Below are positions 50,533 through 59,903 of a stretch of DNA of 64,000 bases, piece after piece. Every line of letters starts with the position of its first letter. Position 1 is the first letter of the stretch. The notes under the pieces are model-generated. The model was not told where the DNA came from. It searched no databases and saw only the letters and a list, made by a program, of their open reading frames with translations. Source of the stretch: Gloeobacter kilaueensis JS1 (lineage in GTDB: Bacteria; Cyanobacteriota; Cyanobacteriia; Gloeobacterales; Gloeobacteraceae); contig NC_022600.1 in assembly GCF_000484535.1 (NCBI RefSeq), positions 124,001-188,000 on the forward strand. Reading direction: 5' to 3'. The position numbers and the translations under genes are program-made.

Positions 50533-53340
50533 ATGCCAGATTCAAGCTCGAACGTCCTGGTGCTGGTGGATGGCCACTCCCTCGCCTACCGGGCGTACTT
50601 CGCCTACGTGCGCGGCGGTGAGACGGGACTGCGCACGACCACCGGCACACCGACCAGCGTCAGCTACGGATTTTTGAAGCTGTTGCTCGACGCGCTCGAA
50701 CATTACAAACCGGCGATGGTCGCCATCGCCTTCGACACGCGGATGCCGACTTTTCGCCACGAGGTCGATGCCGGGTACAAGGCGGGCCGGGCGGAGACCC
50801 CAGGCGAATTTATCGACGATCTGGCAAATTTGCGGGCGATCCTGGAGGCGATGGAGTTGCCGCAGTTTGAACTGGCAGGCTACGAAGCCGACGACATCAT
50901 CGGCACCCTCGCCCTGCAGGGAGCGGCCCAGGGCTACGACGTCAAGATCTTGAGCGGCGATCAAGATCTCTTTCAGCTCATCACCCCCGACGGCGAAGGG
51001 GGCGGCTCGATTCGGGTACTGCACAACAATACCCGCACCGGCAGCGAAGAATTTGGACCGGCCCAGGTCAAAGAAAAGCTCGGGATCACCCCCCGGCAGG
51101 TGGTCGATTACAAGGCGCTCTGCGGCGACAGCTCCGACCGCATCCCCGGCGTCAAAGGGATCGGGGCCAAGACCGCCGTCAAGTTGCTCGAAGAGTACGG
51201 TTCTCTGGAGCAGCTCATCGCCTCGCTCGATAGCGTTCCCGGTGCCCTGGGTAAAAAACTCAAAGACGGCATCGAAGATGCCCGCCACTCGTACTGGATG
51301 GCGACGATCGAGACGAAGGTGCCGATTGTCATCGATTTTGACGCCCTGCGCCTCAAAGGTTTCGACGAGGAGCGGGTCTCGCCACTACTGGAACAGTTAG
51401 AATTTCGCTCGTTCCTGCGCCAGTTGCAGCGGCTGCAGCGCCTGTTCGGCGGTGAGGTGGCTCCGGCTCAACCGCAAAATCCGGGTGACGCCCTCGAAGG
51501 GATCGCCCAGGCGAGCGAGGACGATCTGTGGTTCGACTTTGCCCCGAGCGCTCCCTTCGAGCTGGTAGTTCATACTGTCCAGACCCCTGAGCAGTGGCAG
51601 CAGTTTCTGGACGAGCTGCTTACCCAGAGGGGGGTGGTGGCCTGGGACACCGAAACCACCAGCCTCGATCCACGCCACGCCCGGCTCGTCGGCATCGGCT
51701 GCGCCTGGGAAGCGGAGGTGGCCTACTACCTGCCCCTGGGCCACCAGCAGGGCACCAACCTCGCTGTAGACGCGGTGGTGGCAGCCCTCAAACCTTACTG
51801 GGAGGATCCGTCGCGGCCCAAGGCGCTGCAAAATGCCAAGTACGACTGGCTGGTCCTGCGCAACTACGGCGTAGCGCTTACAGGCATCACCTTCGACCCG
51901 ATGCTCGCAAGTTACGTCCTCGATCCGGACGCCAAGCACAACCTGCCCGCGATGGCCCAATCCCATCTGCAGTTGACGATGGGCACCTACCAGATGCTCG
52001 TTCCCAAGGGCCAGACGATCGACGCAGTAGCGATCGAGGCGGTGAGCCGCTACTGCGGCGAGGATGTGGCCGTCACCCTGCGCCTGGTGCCGGTGCTACA
52101 AGAAAAACTCAATCACGACCCCCGCCTGGCCGGCATCTTCGAGACGATCGAGGTGCCCCTTGAGCCGGTCCTGGCGCGCATGGAAGCCCAGGGCATCCGC
52201 ATCGACAGCGATTATCTAGCGGAGCTGGCGCAGGAACTGGACCACGACCTCGAAGGGCTCGAACAGCAGGCATACAACCTGGCGGGCGAAAAGTTCAACC
52301 TCGGCTCCCCCAAGCAATTGAGCGAGCTGTTGTTCGGTAAACTCCAGCTTTCGATTAAAAAAAGCCGCAAGACGGCGACGGGTTACTCCACCGACGCGGC
52401 AGTGCTCGAAAAGCTGCGCGACGACCACCCGATCGTCGAGGCGATTCTCAACTACCGCACCCTCGCCAAGCTCAAATCCACCTACGTCGATGCCCTGCCC
52501 CAGCTGGTCGATCCGGCTACAGGCCGGGTCCACACCGACTTCAACCAGGCAGTGACCACTACGGGCCGCCTCTCCAGCTCCAACCCCAACTTACAAAATA
52601 TTCCCGTGCGCACCTCCTTTTCGCGGCGCATCCGCCGGGCATTCATTCCTGAACCCGGCTGGCTACTGGCGGCGGCGGATTACTCACAGATCGAGCTGCG
52701 CATCCTTGCCCACCTCACGCAAGAACAGGTGCTCATCGAAGCTTTTGGAGCCGAGGACGACGTTCACGCCCTCACCGCCCGCCTGCTCTTCAACAAAGCG
52801 ACCGTCAGCTCCGAGGAGCGCCGCCTCGCCAAGGTGATCAACTACGGCGTCGTCTACGGTATGGGAGCCCGCCGCTTTGCCCGCGAGACCGGCGTCGGCA
52901 CCGCCGAAGCAGAAGACTTTATCCGCGCCTTCTACCGGCGCTACCCGGCCATCTTTGCCTACATGGAGCAGACCCGCCGGGCAGTGCTCGACCAGGGCTA
53001 CGTCGAAACCCTCTTAGGCCGCCGCCGCTACTTCCACGGCCTGGGCCAACTGGGCCAGCGCGACCGCGAAACGGCCCTGCGCGCTGCGATCAACGCTCCC
53101 ATCCAGGGCACCGCCGCCGATATCGTCAAACTCGCCATGGTCCAGGTAGACCAGCAACTGCAGAACCGCCGCACCCGACTGTTGTTGCAGGTCCACGACG
53201 AACTCGTTTTCGAGATGCCCCCCGAGGAGCGCGAGACAGTGGAACCGCTCATCCGCAGCAGCATGGAATCGGCCCTCACCCTTTCGGTGCCGCTTAAAGT
53301 CGAGTTGAACGTCGGTCAGAACTGGCTGGAAGCGAAGTAA
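50533..53340 (+). CDS. polA: DNA polymerase I
   Basis: 935 aa from ATG 50533; an in-frame GTG twelve codons earlier is less likely. The 5'-3' exonuclease domain (about 1-300) has LVLVDGHSLAYRAYFA, YEADDIIG and DSSDRIPGVKGIG. The 3'-5' proofreading domain keeps its acidic residues: WDTETTSL (about 370) and YCGEDVAVT (about 506), so it should be active, unlike many bacterial Pol I enzymes. Polymerase motifs A, B and C are AADYSQIELRILAH, KVINYGVVYGMG and LLQVHDELVFEMP. It serves Okazaki fragment processing and repair. Confidence 0.97.
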   Translation: MPDSSSNVLVLVDGHSLAYRAYFAYVRGGETGLRTTTGTPTSVSYGFLKLLLDALEHYKPAMVAIAFDTRMPTFRHEVDAGYKAGRAETPGEFIDDLANLRAILEAMELPQFELAGYEADDIIGTLALQGAAQGYDVKILSGDQDLFQLITPDGEGGGSIRVLHNNTRTGSEEFGPAQVKEKLGITPRQVVDYKALCGDSSDRIPGVKGIGAKTAVKLLEEYGSLEQLIASLDSVPGALGKKLKDGIEDARHSYWMATIETKVPIVIDFDALRLKGFDEERVSPLLEQLEFRSFLRQLQRLQRLFGGEVAPAQPQNPGDALEGIAQASEDDLWFDFAPSAPFELVVHTVQTPEQWQQFLDELLTQRGVVAWDTETTSLDPRHARLVGIGCAWEAEVAYYLPLGHQQGTNLAVDAVVAALKPYWEDPSRPKALQNAKYDWLVLRNYGVALTGITFDPMLASYVLDPDAKHNLPAMAQSHLQLTMGTYQMLVPKGQTIDAVAIEAVSRYCGEDVAVTLRLVPVLQEKLNHDPRLAGIFETIEVPLEPVLARMEAQGIRIDSDYLAELAQELDHDLEGLEQQAYNLAGEKFNLGSPKQLSELLFGKLQLSIKKSRKTATGYSTDAAVLEKLRDDHPIVEAILNYRTLAKLKSTYVDALPQLVDPATGRVHTDFNQAVTTTGRLSSSNPNLQNIPVRTSFSRRIRRAFIPEPGWLLAAADYSQIELRILAHLTQEQVLIEAFGAEDDVHALTARLLFNKATVSSEERRLAKVINYGVVYGMGARRFARETGVGTAEAEDFIRAFYRRYPAIFAYMEQTRRAVLDQGYVETLLGRRRYFHGLGQLGQRDRETALRAAINAPIQGTAADIVKLAMVQVDQQLQNRRTRLLLQVHDELVFEMPPEERETVEPLIRSSMESALTLSVPLKVELNVGQNWLEAK

Positions 53341-53365
53341 CTGACCATCCTGGGAGGAGCAATTT

Positions 53366-53886
53366 CTAAAGCTGGTCGTATACCTGGCGCAACATGCCCA
53401 TAGCCTTTGGCAAACCGCACTGGTACAAGGTGTCCATCAGCTGGTCACGAGTCAGGGGTGGATTTCTTAGGGAAGTAAGTTGCTCGTTAAATGCTTGCTG
53501 GACTGCAATCGGGTCCAGGTCCAACAGGTAGCAGAGGAAATCGTCCGGGTGCTCGGCTTCAATACCGTGGGGTGTGAGGCTCTCCTCCGGGAAGTCTTTC
53601 AAATTAAAAGTGACGATCACATCAGCGTTGCAGCGAATGGCAGCGGCCAGCACATGCCTGTCGTCGGGGTCCGGCAGCTGGAGACCTGGAATTAACCCCT
53701 CATAATCTACTACTGTTCACGGGAGAGGTCTGGTCGCTTTCTCAGGACTGCCCTGATCCATTCCGCATGAATATCTTCACTCCAGTGTGCCCGAAATAGA
53801 CCTGTCAGAGCCAGATGCATAAGAAAGTCTCTGAGCGGTGCTGGATAGAGTACGCAGGAGTCGAACAGGGCAGTGAAGGAAGACAT
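53366..53886 (-). pseudogene. Broken PIN-domain (VapC-like) toxin gene
   Basis: The N-terminal part starts at ATG 53886 (SSFTALFDSCVLYPAPLRD; the first conserved Asp is in FDSCVLY) and stops after 58 residues at DLSREQ. The C-terminal part continues in another frame, reading VDYEGLIPGLQLPDPDDRH and then LAAAIRCNADVIVTFNLKDF, which carries the later acidic residues. Compared with intact family members about 15-20 residues are missing at the joint, so a small deletion with frameshift has inactivated the gene. The adjacent antitoxin gene appears intact. Confidence 0.75.
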
Positions 53887-53955
53887 CTTTAAAACATCAA
53901 AATTTCGCTCGCCATTGTATAGGAACAATTATGTCTCTACTGGCAATGGGTGCCC

Positions 53956-54417
53956 TCAATAACCCATATTGAGTTCTTGTGCCTGAGCGGCCAGAGTATC
54001 CAGTACCTGTTTGCGCCTAGAATCGATGCTTTTTTTATAGTCGAGCACGTCCTGGAAGCGCACCCGGCGGCGGGTACCGACTTTGCGGTATGGAATCTCG
54101 CCTGCCTCCAACAAACCGACTAGAAACGGTCGGGAGACATTCAGAAAATCAGCCGCCTGCTGGGTTGTCATCTCAGAGTGAAGGGGAACGAGGGTGACAG
54201 CGTTGCCTCGTGACATCTGATCAAGAATTTCAGCTAAAAGAGCCACGGCTTGCCGAGGTAATTCGATCGAGGAGCCGATTGGACTTTGATCTCCCTCTGC
54301 CTGCTGAACCTGCAGCACATAGCGTTGAACCTGCCCACGGCTGAGCAACTTGGTCAGGATACGGCTGCCGGTGCGCGCTAAAGTTTCCTGCTCCTGGTCG
54401 GGTGTGCTGGTGTACAT
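53956..54417 (-). CDS. Helix-turn-helix (excisionase-type) antitoxin
   Basis: 153 aa from ATG 54417. The middle part has an excisionase-type HTH: EMTTQQAADFLNVSRPFLVGLLE in part, followed by the wing IPYRKVGTRRRVRFQDVLDY in part. Proteins of this layout, with an N-terminal helical part and a C-terminal charged helix, are encoded upstream of PIN toxins and act as their antitoxin and autorepressor. Here the toxin gene lies 69 bases downstream and is disrupted, so the antitoxin may persist as a free regulator. Confidence 0.8.
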   Translation of the reverse strand: MYTSTPDQEQETLARTGSRILTKLLSRGQVQRYVLQVQQAEGDQSPIGSSIELPRQAVALLAEILDQMSRGNAVTLVPLHSEMTTQQAADFLNVSRPFLVGLLEAGEIPYRKVGTRRRVRFQDVLDYKKSIDSRRKQVLDTLAAQAQELNMGY

Positions 54418-54486
54418 AGCTGCACCTGCAAATTCTGAGGTCTTTATTATACGAAGTAAACGAAATGAGCGAAATAACCGATTCTC

Positions 54487-54804
54487 TTACCCTTCGACGA
54501 GCTTGAGGCCGATAATCGCCGCGAGCAGCAACCCCAGCAGGGCGAGCCGAGCAGGTGAAGCGCTCTCGCCCAGAAACACGATGCCCACCACGGCGACGCC
54601 AAAAGCACCGATACCCACCCAGACGGCGTAGGCGGTGCCCACCGGCAGGGTCTTCAAGGCAGCTGAGAGCATAAAGAAGCTGGTCACAGCCGAAGCGATG
54701 GCGAGCAGACTCGGGACAAGCTGGGTCCAACCGCCGGTGTACTTGAGGCCCACTGCCCAACCTATCTCCAACAGACCCGCACCGACGAGCAGCAACCAGG
54801 CCAT
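54487..54804 (-). CDS. sugE: Small multidrug resistance family transporter, SugE/Gdx type
   Basis: 105 aa with four membrane helices; AAGGAG lies seven bases before ATG 54804. The essential Glu is at position 13 ([13 protein letters not shown]), and YAVWVGIGA is the SugE/Gdx-type version of the helix 3 signature. Gdx proteins exchange guanidinium for protons in the plasma membrane. It is a single gene, so it would act as an antiparallel homodimer. No guanidine riboswitch could be recognised upstream. Confidence 0.9.
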   Translation of the reverse strand: MAWLLLVGAGLLEIGWAVGLKYTGGWTQLVPSLLAIASAVTSFFMLSAALKTLPVGTAYAVWVGIGAFGVAVVGIVFLGESASPARLALLGLLLAAIIGLKLVEG

Positions 54805-54840
54805 AGCAATCTCCTTGATAAGGATGCCCCCCTGCCACGG

Positions 54841-54867
54841 TACGCCATCACCTCACCTGATGCCGTA
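54841..54867. promoter_or_regulatory. Inverted repeat between sugE and NDH-2 genes
   Basis: TACGCCATCA and TGATGCCGTA pair over 9 of 10 positions with a 7-base spacer. The dyad lies in the 130-base divergent promoter region, about 36 bases from the sugE start and 67 from the NDH-2 start. Could be a regulator site serving one or both genes, or an RNA stem in the sugE leader. Confidence 0.4.
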
Positions 54868-54934
54868 TCAGAGGATGATTGGCGTTAGGCTGGATTCAAA
54901 AAGATTCGTCCGAAGTCCGGACCGGGAGAGGGCG

Positions 54935-56221
54935 GTGAACGTACCAGTTCCAACGACGGTGATCGTGGGCGGTGGCTTTACGGGGTTGTTTACGGCCCTG
55001 TACCTGAGCCAGCAGCGCTACGCCGGGCGGATTGTGCTCATCAATCCGGCAGATCACTTTGTCTTTCGGCCTTTGCTCTATGAACTTCTGACCGGTCAGA
55101 TGAATAGCGAGCAAGTCTGGCCCAGTTTCGAGACGCTGCTTGCCGGGAGCACTGTCAAGTTTGTTCAAGACAGTGCCGAGTACGTCGATCTGGCCGATCA
55201 CCGCGTCGAACTGACTTCGGGAGAATCGTACCGGTACGACTATCTGGTGCTCGCCCCCGGCACCTTGATTGACTTTTATCATATTCCTGGGGCGGCGGAG
55301 AATGCACTGCCCTTTCGCAGCGGCCAGGACGCGCTGAAGTTGCAGCAGCAGCTGCATACCTGTCTGGAGCGGGCAAGCCAGTGTACCGACAGCGAGGAGC
55401 GGCGAAAGCTCTTGACCGTGGCCATCGTCGGGGCGGGCGACAGCGGCGTAGAATTGGCGGCGACTTTGGGAGACTGGCTGGCGGAGCGATACACGGCTTT
55501 GGGCGGCAACCGCAAGGAGATCCGGATCGTGCTGTTGCACCGCAATCGCGAGATTCTTTCGGAGCGGACCACCCCCCGGCTGCAGAAGACGGCCCGCGTC
55601 GCGCTGGCGAGCCGGGCGGTACCGGTGGAGCTGCTGACAGCCACGGTGGTCAACAAAGTCGAGCCGGAGCGGGTCGAATACCGCCGCGACGCTCAGACGG
55701 TCTGCCTGCCGGCGGCGACGATTATCTGGACGGCAGGCACGGCCATCCCCTCGGTCATCAAAAACCTCGCCATCCCCGACGAGAATCGCGACCCCTGCGG
55801 TCGGCCCTACATCACGCCCACCCAGCACCTGATCGCTTATCCGGAAGTCTTTGCTGGGGGCGATTGCGTGACGCTGCGCAAGCCCAAACCGGCCACAGCC
55901 CAGGTGGCGTACCTGCAGGCAAAGGCGATTGCCCAGAATCTGATCGCCGCTTCTGCCGGAGAAGGACCGAAGGCGGCTTCGCTCGCTCTACGGGGAACCT
56001 TGATGAAGCTGGGGCTGCGCGAAGCGGCAGCTGAAATCTACGACCAGTACGAGGTCAAAGGCCGCCTCGGCCATACCATTCGCCAGCTTACGTATCTGGA
56101 GTTGCTGCCGGTGCCCATCCACAACCTCAAGAACACTGCCGAGTGGATGAGCGACGAGATCTTTCAGGGGGCAAAAAACACCGCTGAGCCGGGCGCTGCT
56201 CAAAAAAGCGGCGGGGCGTGA
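54935..56221 (+). CDS. Type II NAD(P)H dehydrogenase (NDH-2)
   Basis: 428 aa from GTG 54935 with GGGAGAGG just upstream; the longer frame upstream is antisense to sugE. Two Rossmann motifs: TVIVGGGFTGLFTALYL for FAD and VAIVGAGDSGVELAATL for NAD(P)H. LVLAPGTLIDFY, TIIWTAGT and FAGGDCVTL are family blocks. The C-terminal amphipathic region (LTYLELLPVPIHNLKNT in part) would bind the membrane surface. It passes electrons from NAD(P)H to quinone without pumping protons. Convergent with pgi, one base between stops. Confidence 0.92.
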   Translation: MNVPVPTTVIVGGGFTGLFTALYLSQQRYAGRIVLINPADHFVFRPLLYELLTGQMNSEQVWPSFETLLAGSTVKFVQDSAEYVDLADHRVELTSGESYRYDYLVLAPGTLIDFYHIPGAAENALPFRSGQDALKLQQQLHTCLERASQCTDSEERRKLLTVAIVGAGDSGVELAATLGDWLAERYTALGGNRKEIRIVLLHRNREILSERTTPRLQKTARVALASRAVPVELLTATVVNKVEPERVEYRRDAQTVCLPAATIIWTAGTAIPSVIKNLAIPDENRDPCGRPYITPTQHLIAYPEVFAGGDCVTLRKPKPATAQVAYLQAKAIAQNLIAASAGEGPKAASLALRGTLMKLGLREAAAEIYDQYEVKGRLGHTIRQLTYLELLPVPIHNLKNTAEWMSDEIFQGAKNTAEPGAAQKSGGA

Positions 56222-56222
56222 T

Positions 56223-57803
56223 TCAACCCACCGAGACCAGCAGGCTGTCCGGACGGGAGCGATCGCCGGCAAGCGCGACACCGCGCCGATTGGCCTCCAG
56301 GTGGCGGACGATCTTGTAGATCGCCTCGATCTGCTCGGGCGTACCCGCTTTTTGGGCGAGGGTCGCCAGCGGCATCGGCTGGGCAGAGGACTGGAGCACC
56401 TGGAGGATGCGCTTTTGCAATTCAAGAATCGAGGCGGCAGCTTTTTTGCCGGCCTCGACGCCCGGCTGGTCGTAGGCGTTGATGTTGACGAGGGAACCGT
56501 AAAAACCCACTGCCCGCTCGTAGAGGGCGATGATTGCCCCGACGCTGCGCGGATCGACGCGGGAAATGGTGAGGGTAATCGAGTCGCGCCGGTTCTCGTA
56601 GAGTGCCTGCCGGGTGCCCTGCAACAGGCCCGAGAGATAATCGCCGCTGGTGACCCCCGGCTCCAGCTCGATCGACGGTCCCTGGCGGTCTTCGAGCACT
56701 TCGATAAAGGTGAGAAAAAAGTTGGGCACCCCCTCGCGCAGCTGCTGAACGTAGGCGTGCTGGTCGGTGGAACCTTTGTTGCCGTAGACGGCGATGCCCT
56801 GGCGCACCAGTTGGCCGTCGCGGTCTTTTTCTTTGCCGAGCGACTCCATCACCAGTTGCTGGAGGTAGCGGCTGAATAAAAGCAGGCTGTCCTTGTAGGG
56901 AAGCACCACCATGTCCTTGCTGCCCCGGCCATCGCTGCCGTAGTACCAGCTCATAGCAAGCAGCGCCGCAGGGTTGCCTCTGATCGAGGCGAGGCGGGTC
57001 GCCTCGTCCATCTGGCGCGCTCCGGCGAGCATCGCCCGAATATCGATGCCCTGGAGCGCCGCCGGCAACAGGCCCACGGCTGAGAGTTCCGAGGTGCGTC
57101 CGCCCACCCAGTCGAACATCGCAAAGCGCTCCAGCCAGTTTTGGGAGCGAGCGAGGCTGTCCAGGCGGCTATTGGGCATGGTGATGGCGAGAGCGTGGCG
57201 GCCAAAGTCGAGCCCCTGGACCTGGTAGGCGTGCTGGACTTCGACCATGCCGTTGTGGGCCTCAGGCGTGCCCCCCGATTTGCTCGTCACCAGTACCAGC
57301 GTGCGGCCCAGGCGGTCCTTGAGCCCGTCGAGCACCCGGTCGATGCCCGCCGGATCGGTGTTGTCGATAAAGTGAATGCCAAGGGGCGGCTTCTGGGGGG
57401 CGAGGGCCCCGGCGACGAACTGGGGACCGAGGGCGGAGCCGCCGATGCCGATCGACAGAATGTCGGTGAATTTGGGAGCGAGCGGTGGGTGCAGGGCACC
57501 GCTGTGGATTTTTTGAACGAACGCCTCGATCTGCTCGATACCGGCGACGATCGCCCGCTGCAACTCGGCTGTCGGTGCCAGCTCCGGGGCGCGCAGCCAG
57601 TAGTGGCCGACCATGCGGTTCTCGTCGGGGTTGGCAATCGCTCCTTTCTCAAGGGCGTCCATCTCCTGGAAGGCCCGCACAAAACGCGGCTCCAGGCTGG
57701 CGAGCAGACTTGCCTCAAAGCGCATCCGACTCACATCGAGGTACAGCCCCAATGCGGCGTGGTAGTAAAGCCAGTCCTGGTAGCGCTGCCAGAGTTCGTT
57801 CAT
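56223..57803 (-). CDS. pgi: Glucose-6-phosphate isomerase
   Basis: 526 aa from ATG 57803, which begins [15 protein letters not shown], the usual start in cyanobacterial enzymes; a longer frame to 57863 is unlikely. It interconverts glucose 6-phosphate and fructose 6-phosphate. Conserved parts: [48 protein letters not shown] and [13 protein letters not shown], which hold the sugar-phosphate site and the catalytic Glu/His. The C-terminal 60 residues, after the isomerase core, resemble a small winged-helix extension ([20 protein letters not shown]), a known feature of cyanobacterial forms. Confidence 0.95.
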   Translation of the reverse strand: MNELWQRYQDWLYYHAALGLYLDVSRMRFEASLLASLEPRFVRAFQEMDALEKGAIANPDENRMVGHYWLRAPELAPTAELQRAIVAGIEQIEAFVQKIHSGALHPPLAPKFTDILSIGIGGSALGPQFVAGALAPQKPPLGIHFIDNTDPAGIDRVLDGLKDRLGRTLVLVTSKSGGTPEAHNGMVEVQHAYQVQGLDFGRHALAITMPNSRLDSLARSQNWLERFAMFDWVGGRTSELSAVGLLPAALQGIDIRAMLAGARQMDEATRLASIRGNPAALLAMSWYYGSDGRGSKDMVVLPYKDSLLLFSRYLQQLVMESLGKEKDRDGQLVRQGIAVYGNKGSTDQHAYVQQLREGVPNFFLTFIEVLEDRQGPSIELEPGVTSGDYLSGLLQGTRQALYENRRDSITLTISRVDPRSVGAIIALYERAVGFYGSLVNINAYDQPGVEAGKKAAASILELQKRILQVLQSSAQPMPLATLAQKAGTPEQIEAIYKIVRHLEANRRGVALAGDRSRPDSLLVSVG

Positions 57804-57954
57804 AAATGGGTAAGAGTTCAGCGAAAGTCCGACTTCGCCGCCGGGCCGGGCCGATTTTACCAAAAACCGGCGCGCCGGGGGGGCCAGTGGCGTTTATCAG
57901 CCACCTCCCCTAGACTCGATGCAATCCCGACAACTGCTCCTACCTCGATCGCCC

Positions 57955-59010
57955 ATGAATTTGCTCATCGGTTCCACCACTGCCTGCAGCGGCAAATCCG
58001 CCGTCACCCTCGGCCTCGGTCTGCACTTAGAAGCGGATGGGCTGCAGGTGAGCTACGCCAAACCTTTAGGAAACCATGCTCTGGATGTCGGTGGCCGGCT
58101 CCTGGACGAGGACTGCGCGACGATGGGCAAGTACCTGCGCACCGGAATGCCGGTGGGTGCGCCGCTGGTCTTTCTCGATCGCGCCAGCGTGCGCCGCCGC
58201 CTGAGCGGCGAGGACAACGACGATTATCTGGTTCGCCTGCGCGACTACGCACCCGCAACCGGGCAGTTGCACCTGATCGAGGGAGCGGGCACACCCCAGG
58301 AGGGGGCGATGTTTGGCCTGACGCTGCAGGTGCTGGCCGAGCAACTGCCTGCCCGCGTGCTATTGGTCTGCCGCTATCAAGAAGACCTGGTGATCGACCA
58401 GCTTCTGATTCTGCGCTCGCAGTTGGGCAATCGTCTGCTGGGCGTCGTGCTCAACGACGTACCTGCCGATCAGATCGAAGATCTCACCGCTGTGCTGGTG
58501 CCGTTTCTTGAGCGCCAGGGCATCGCTGTACTCGCCACCCTTCCGGCGGATACGGCCCTGCAGAGTGTGAGTGTGGCGGAGCTGGCATCGGCCCTGGACG
58601 CGGATGTGCTCTGCTGCCGCGACCAGCTCGATTTGATGGTCGAATCGGTCCACATCGGGGCGATGAGCGTCAACGCCGCCATCAAATATTTCCGCACCGC
58701 CGCCAATAAAGCCGTGATCACCGGCGGCGACCGCACCGACATTCAACTGGCTGCCCTCGAAACTTCCACGACCTGCTTGATTCTCACCGGCCACCTCGCT
58801 GCCGCCCAGCCCGTCCTCGCCCGCGCCGAGCAGCTGGAGGTGCCCGTGCTCTCGGTCCACCACGATACCCTCGGCACTACCGAGATCGTCGATCGCCTCT
58901 TTGGTCAGGTGCGCTTTCGCGAAGCGGTCAAAGTTCAGCGCATCCAGCAATTGCTTGCCCAGCACTTCGATTTCGAGCGCCTGCGGGCGTTGCTGGGGTT
59001 GAACAGTTAA
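57955..59010 (+). CDS. BioD-like P-loop protein with DRTGG domain (phosphotransacetylase N-terminal-like)
   Basis: 351 aa from ATG 57955. The N-terminal part begins with the P-loop LIGSTTACSGKSAVTLGLGL and has LIEGAGTPQEG, as in the dethiobiotin synthetase-like domain at the N terminus of long phosphate acetyltransferases. The C-terminal part is a DRTGG domain (VHIGAMSVNAAIKYF, ITGGDRTDIQLAAL), known from PTA and regulatory proteins. The catalytic phosphotransacetylase domain is missing, so this is not a PTA enzyme; a nucleotide-sensing regulatory role is inferred. Common as a stand-alone protein in cyanobacteria. Confidence 0.85.
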   Translation: MNLLIGSTTACSGKSAVTLGLGLHLEADGLQVSYAKPLGNHALDVGGRLLDEDCATMGKYLRTGMPVGAPLVFLDRASVRRRLSGEDNDDYLVRLRDYAPATGQLHLIEGAGTPQEGAMFGLTLQVLAEQLPARVLLVCRYQEDLVIDQLLILRSQLGNRLLGVVLNDVPADQIEDLTAVLVPFLERQGIAVLATLPADTALQSVSVAELASALDADVLCCRDQLDLMVESVHIGAMSVNAAIKYFRTAANKAVITGGDRTDIQLAALETSTTCLILTGHLAAAQPVLARAEQLEVPVLSVHHDTLGTTEIVDRLFGQVRFREAVKVQRIQQLLAQHFDFERLRALLGLNS

Positions 59011-59105
59011 CACCCGTCGGCGTCTGGCCCCTGGGCGGCCTGTGAAAATCTGGTCCGGATCGTCCGGTCGGTGGACAATAGGACCATCTGCCTTTGATAG
59101 TGACG

Positions 59106-59879
59106 ATGACTACTCTTGTTGCAACGACCCCGGTCACCTATCCGAGCGGAGACGGACGACCCTTGGCGGAAACTTTCTTGCACGTCTACGCCATCCTCAC
59201 CACCCTGGAAGTGTTGCGTCAGTACCTCGAAGGCAGCCAGGCAACAGTTCTTGCCAACCAGTTTCTCTACTATGCTCCAGGCGTGCGCACTTCCCGCGTC
59301 GCTCCGGATGTGATGGTCATCTTCGGTGTTGCGCCCGGTCCACGGGATAGCTACAAGACCTGGGAAGAAGGACAGGTACCGGCTATTATCTTCGAGATCA
59401 CTTCTGAAAGTACCCGCAGCAAGGACCAGGACGACAAGCTAAGGCTGTACGAGTTTCTGGGGGTGCAGGAGTACTGGCTGTTCGATCCTAAAGGTGAATG
59501 GATCCAGGACAAGCTCAGGGGCTACCGGCTACAAGTAATCGAACAAGGGGATGGGCCGGTCAATCACTACCAGCTTATCGAGGAGAACATCAGCGAGCGG
59601 TTGCAGTTACGGCTGCAGGTCGAAGGGGAGTTGATCGGCTTCTATCGGCTGGACAACAGCCAGAAGCTATTGATCCCGTCCGAGTTGGCGGCTGAACTGC
59701 GGGCAACGGCGGCACAGCTGGAGCAGTCCGAGCAGCGGGCGCAAGCGGCTGAACAACGAGCGCAAGCGGCTGAAGCAGTAGTTCAGCAAGAACAACAGGC
59801 AAGACAACAAGCCGAGCAGCGGGCGGCGGAACTGGCAGAACGCTTGCGCGAGTTGGGCATCGATCCGGATACACCTTGA
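59106..59879 (+). CDS. Uma2-family protein with coiled-coil tail
   Basis: 257 aa from ATG 59106, with an in-frame ATA four codons earlier. The Uma2 core covers about 1-190: RVAPDVMVIFGV with Asp, IIFEITSESTRSKDQDDKL with Glu and Lys, and GVQEYWLFDPKGEW. This longer subgroup carries a C-terminal coiled coil (about 200-250) made of AAEQRAQ-type repeats rich in Glu, Gln and Ala. Its start lies about 95 bases after the DRTGG gene, but a separate promoter is possible. Third Uma2 gene in the window. Confidence 0.88.
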   Translation: MTTLVATTPVTYPSGDGRPLAETFLHVYAILTTLEVLRQYLEGSQATVLANQFLYYAPGVRTSRVAPDVMVIFGVAPGPRDSYKTWEEGQVPAIIFEITSESTRSKDQDDKLRLYEFLGVQEYWLFDPKGEWIQDKLRGYRLQVIEQGDGPVNHYQLIEENISERLQLRLQVEGELIGFYRLDNSQKLLIPSELAAELRATAAQLEQSEQRAQAAEQRAQAAEAVVQQEQQARQQAEQRAAELAERLRELGIDPDTP

Positions 59880-59903
59880 AACCAGGGACGTTCGCAGTGC
59901 TGA

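Noticed and set aside
53690-53730. Programmed frameshift joining the two PIN fragments
   Set aside because: No slippery sequence is seen, consecutive stops occur, and conserved residues are missing at the joint, which fits deletion better.
54805-54900. Guanidine riboswitch upstream of sugE
   Set aside because: Fragments recall the guanidine-III consensus (GAGGTG, GTACC), but the required pseudoknot partner is missing and the order does not match.
57867-57878. Perfect palindrome CCGGCGCGCCGG between pgi and the DRTGG gene
   Set aside because: Short GC-only palindromes are frequent by chance at this base composition and no spacer or T-run supports a function.
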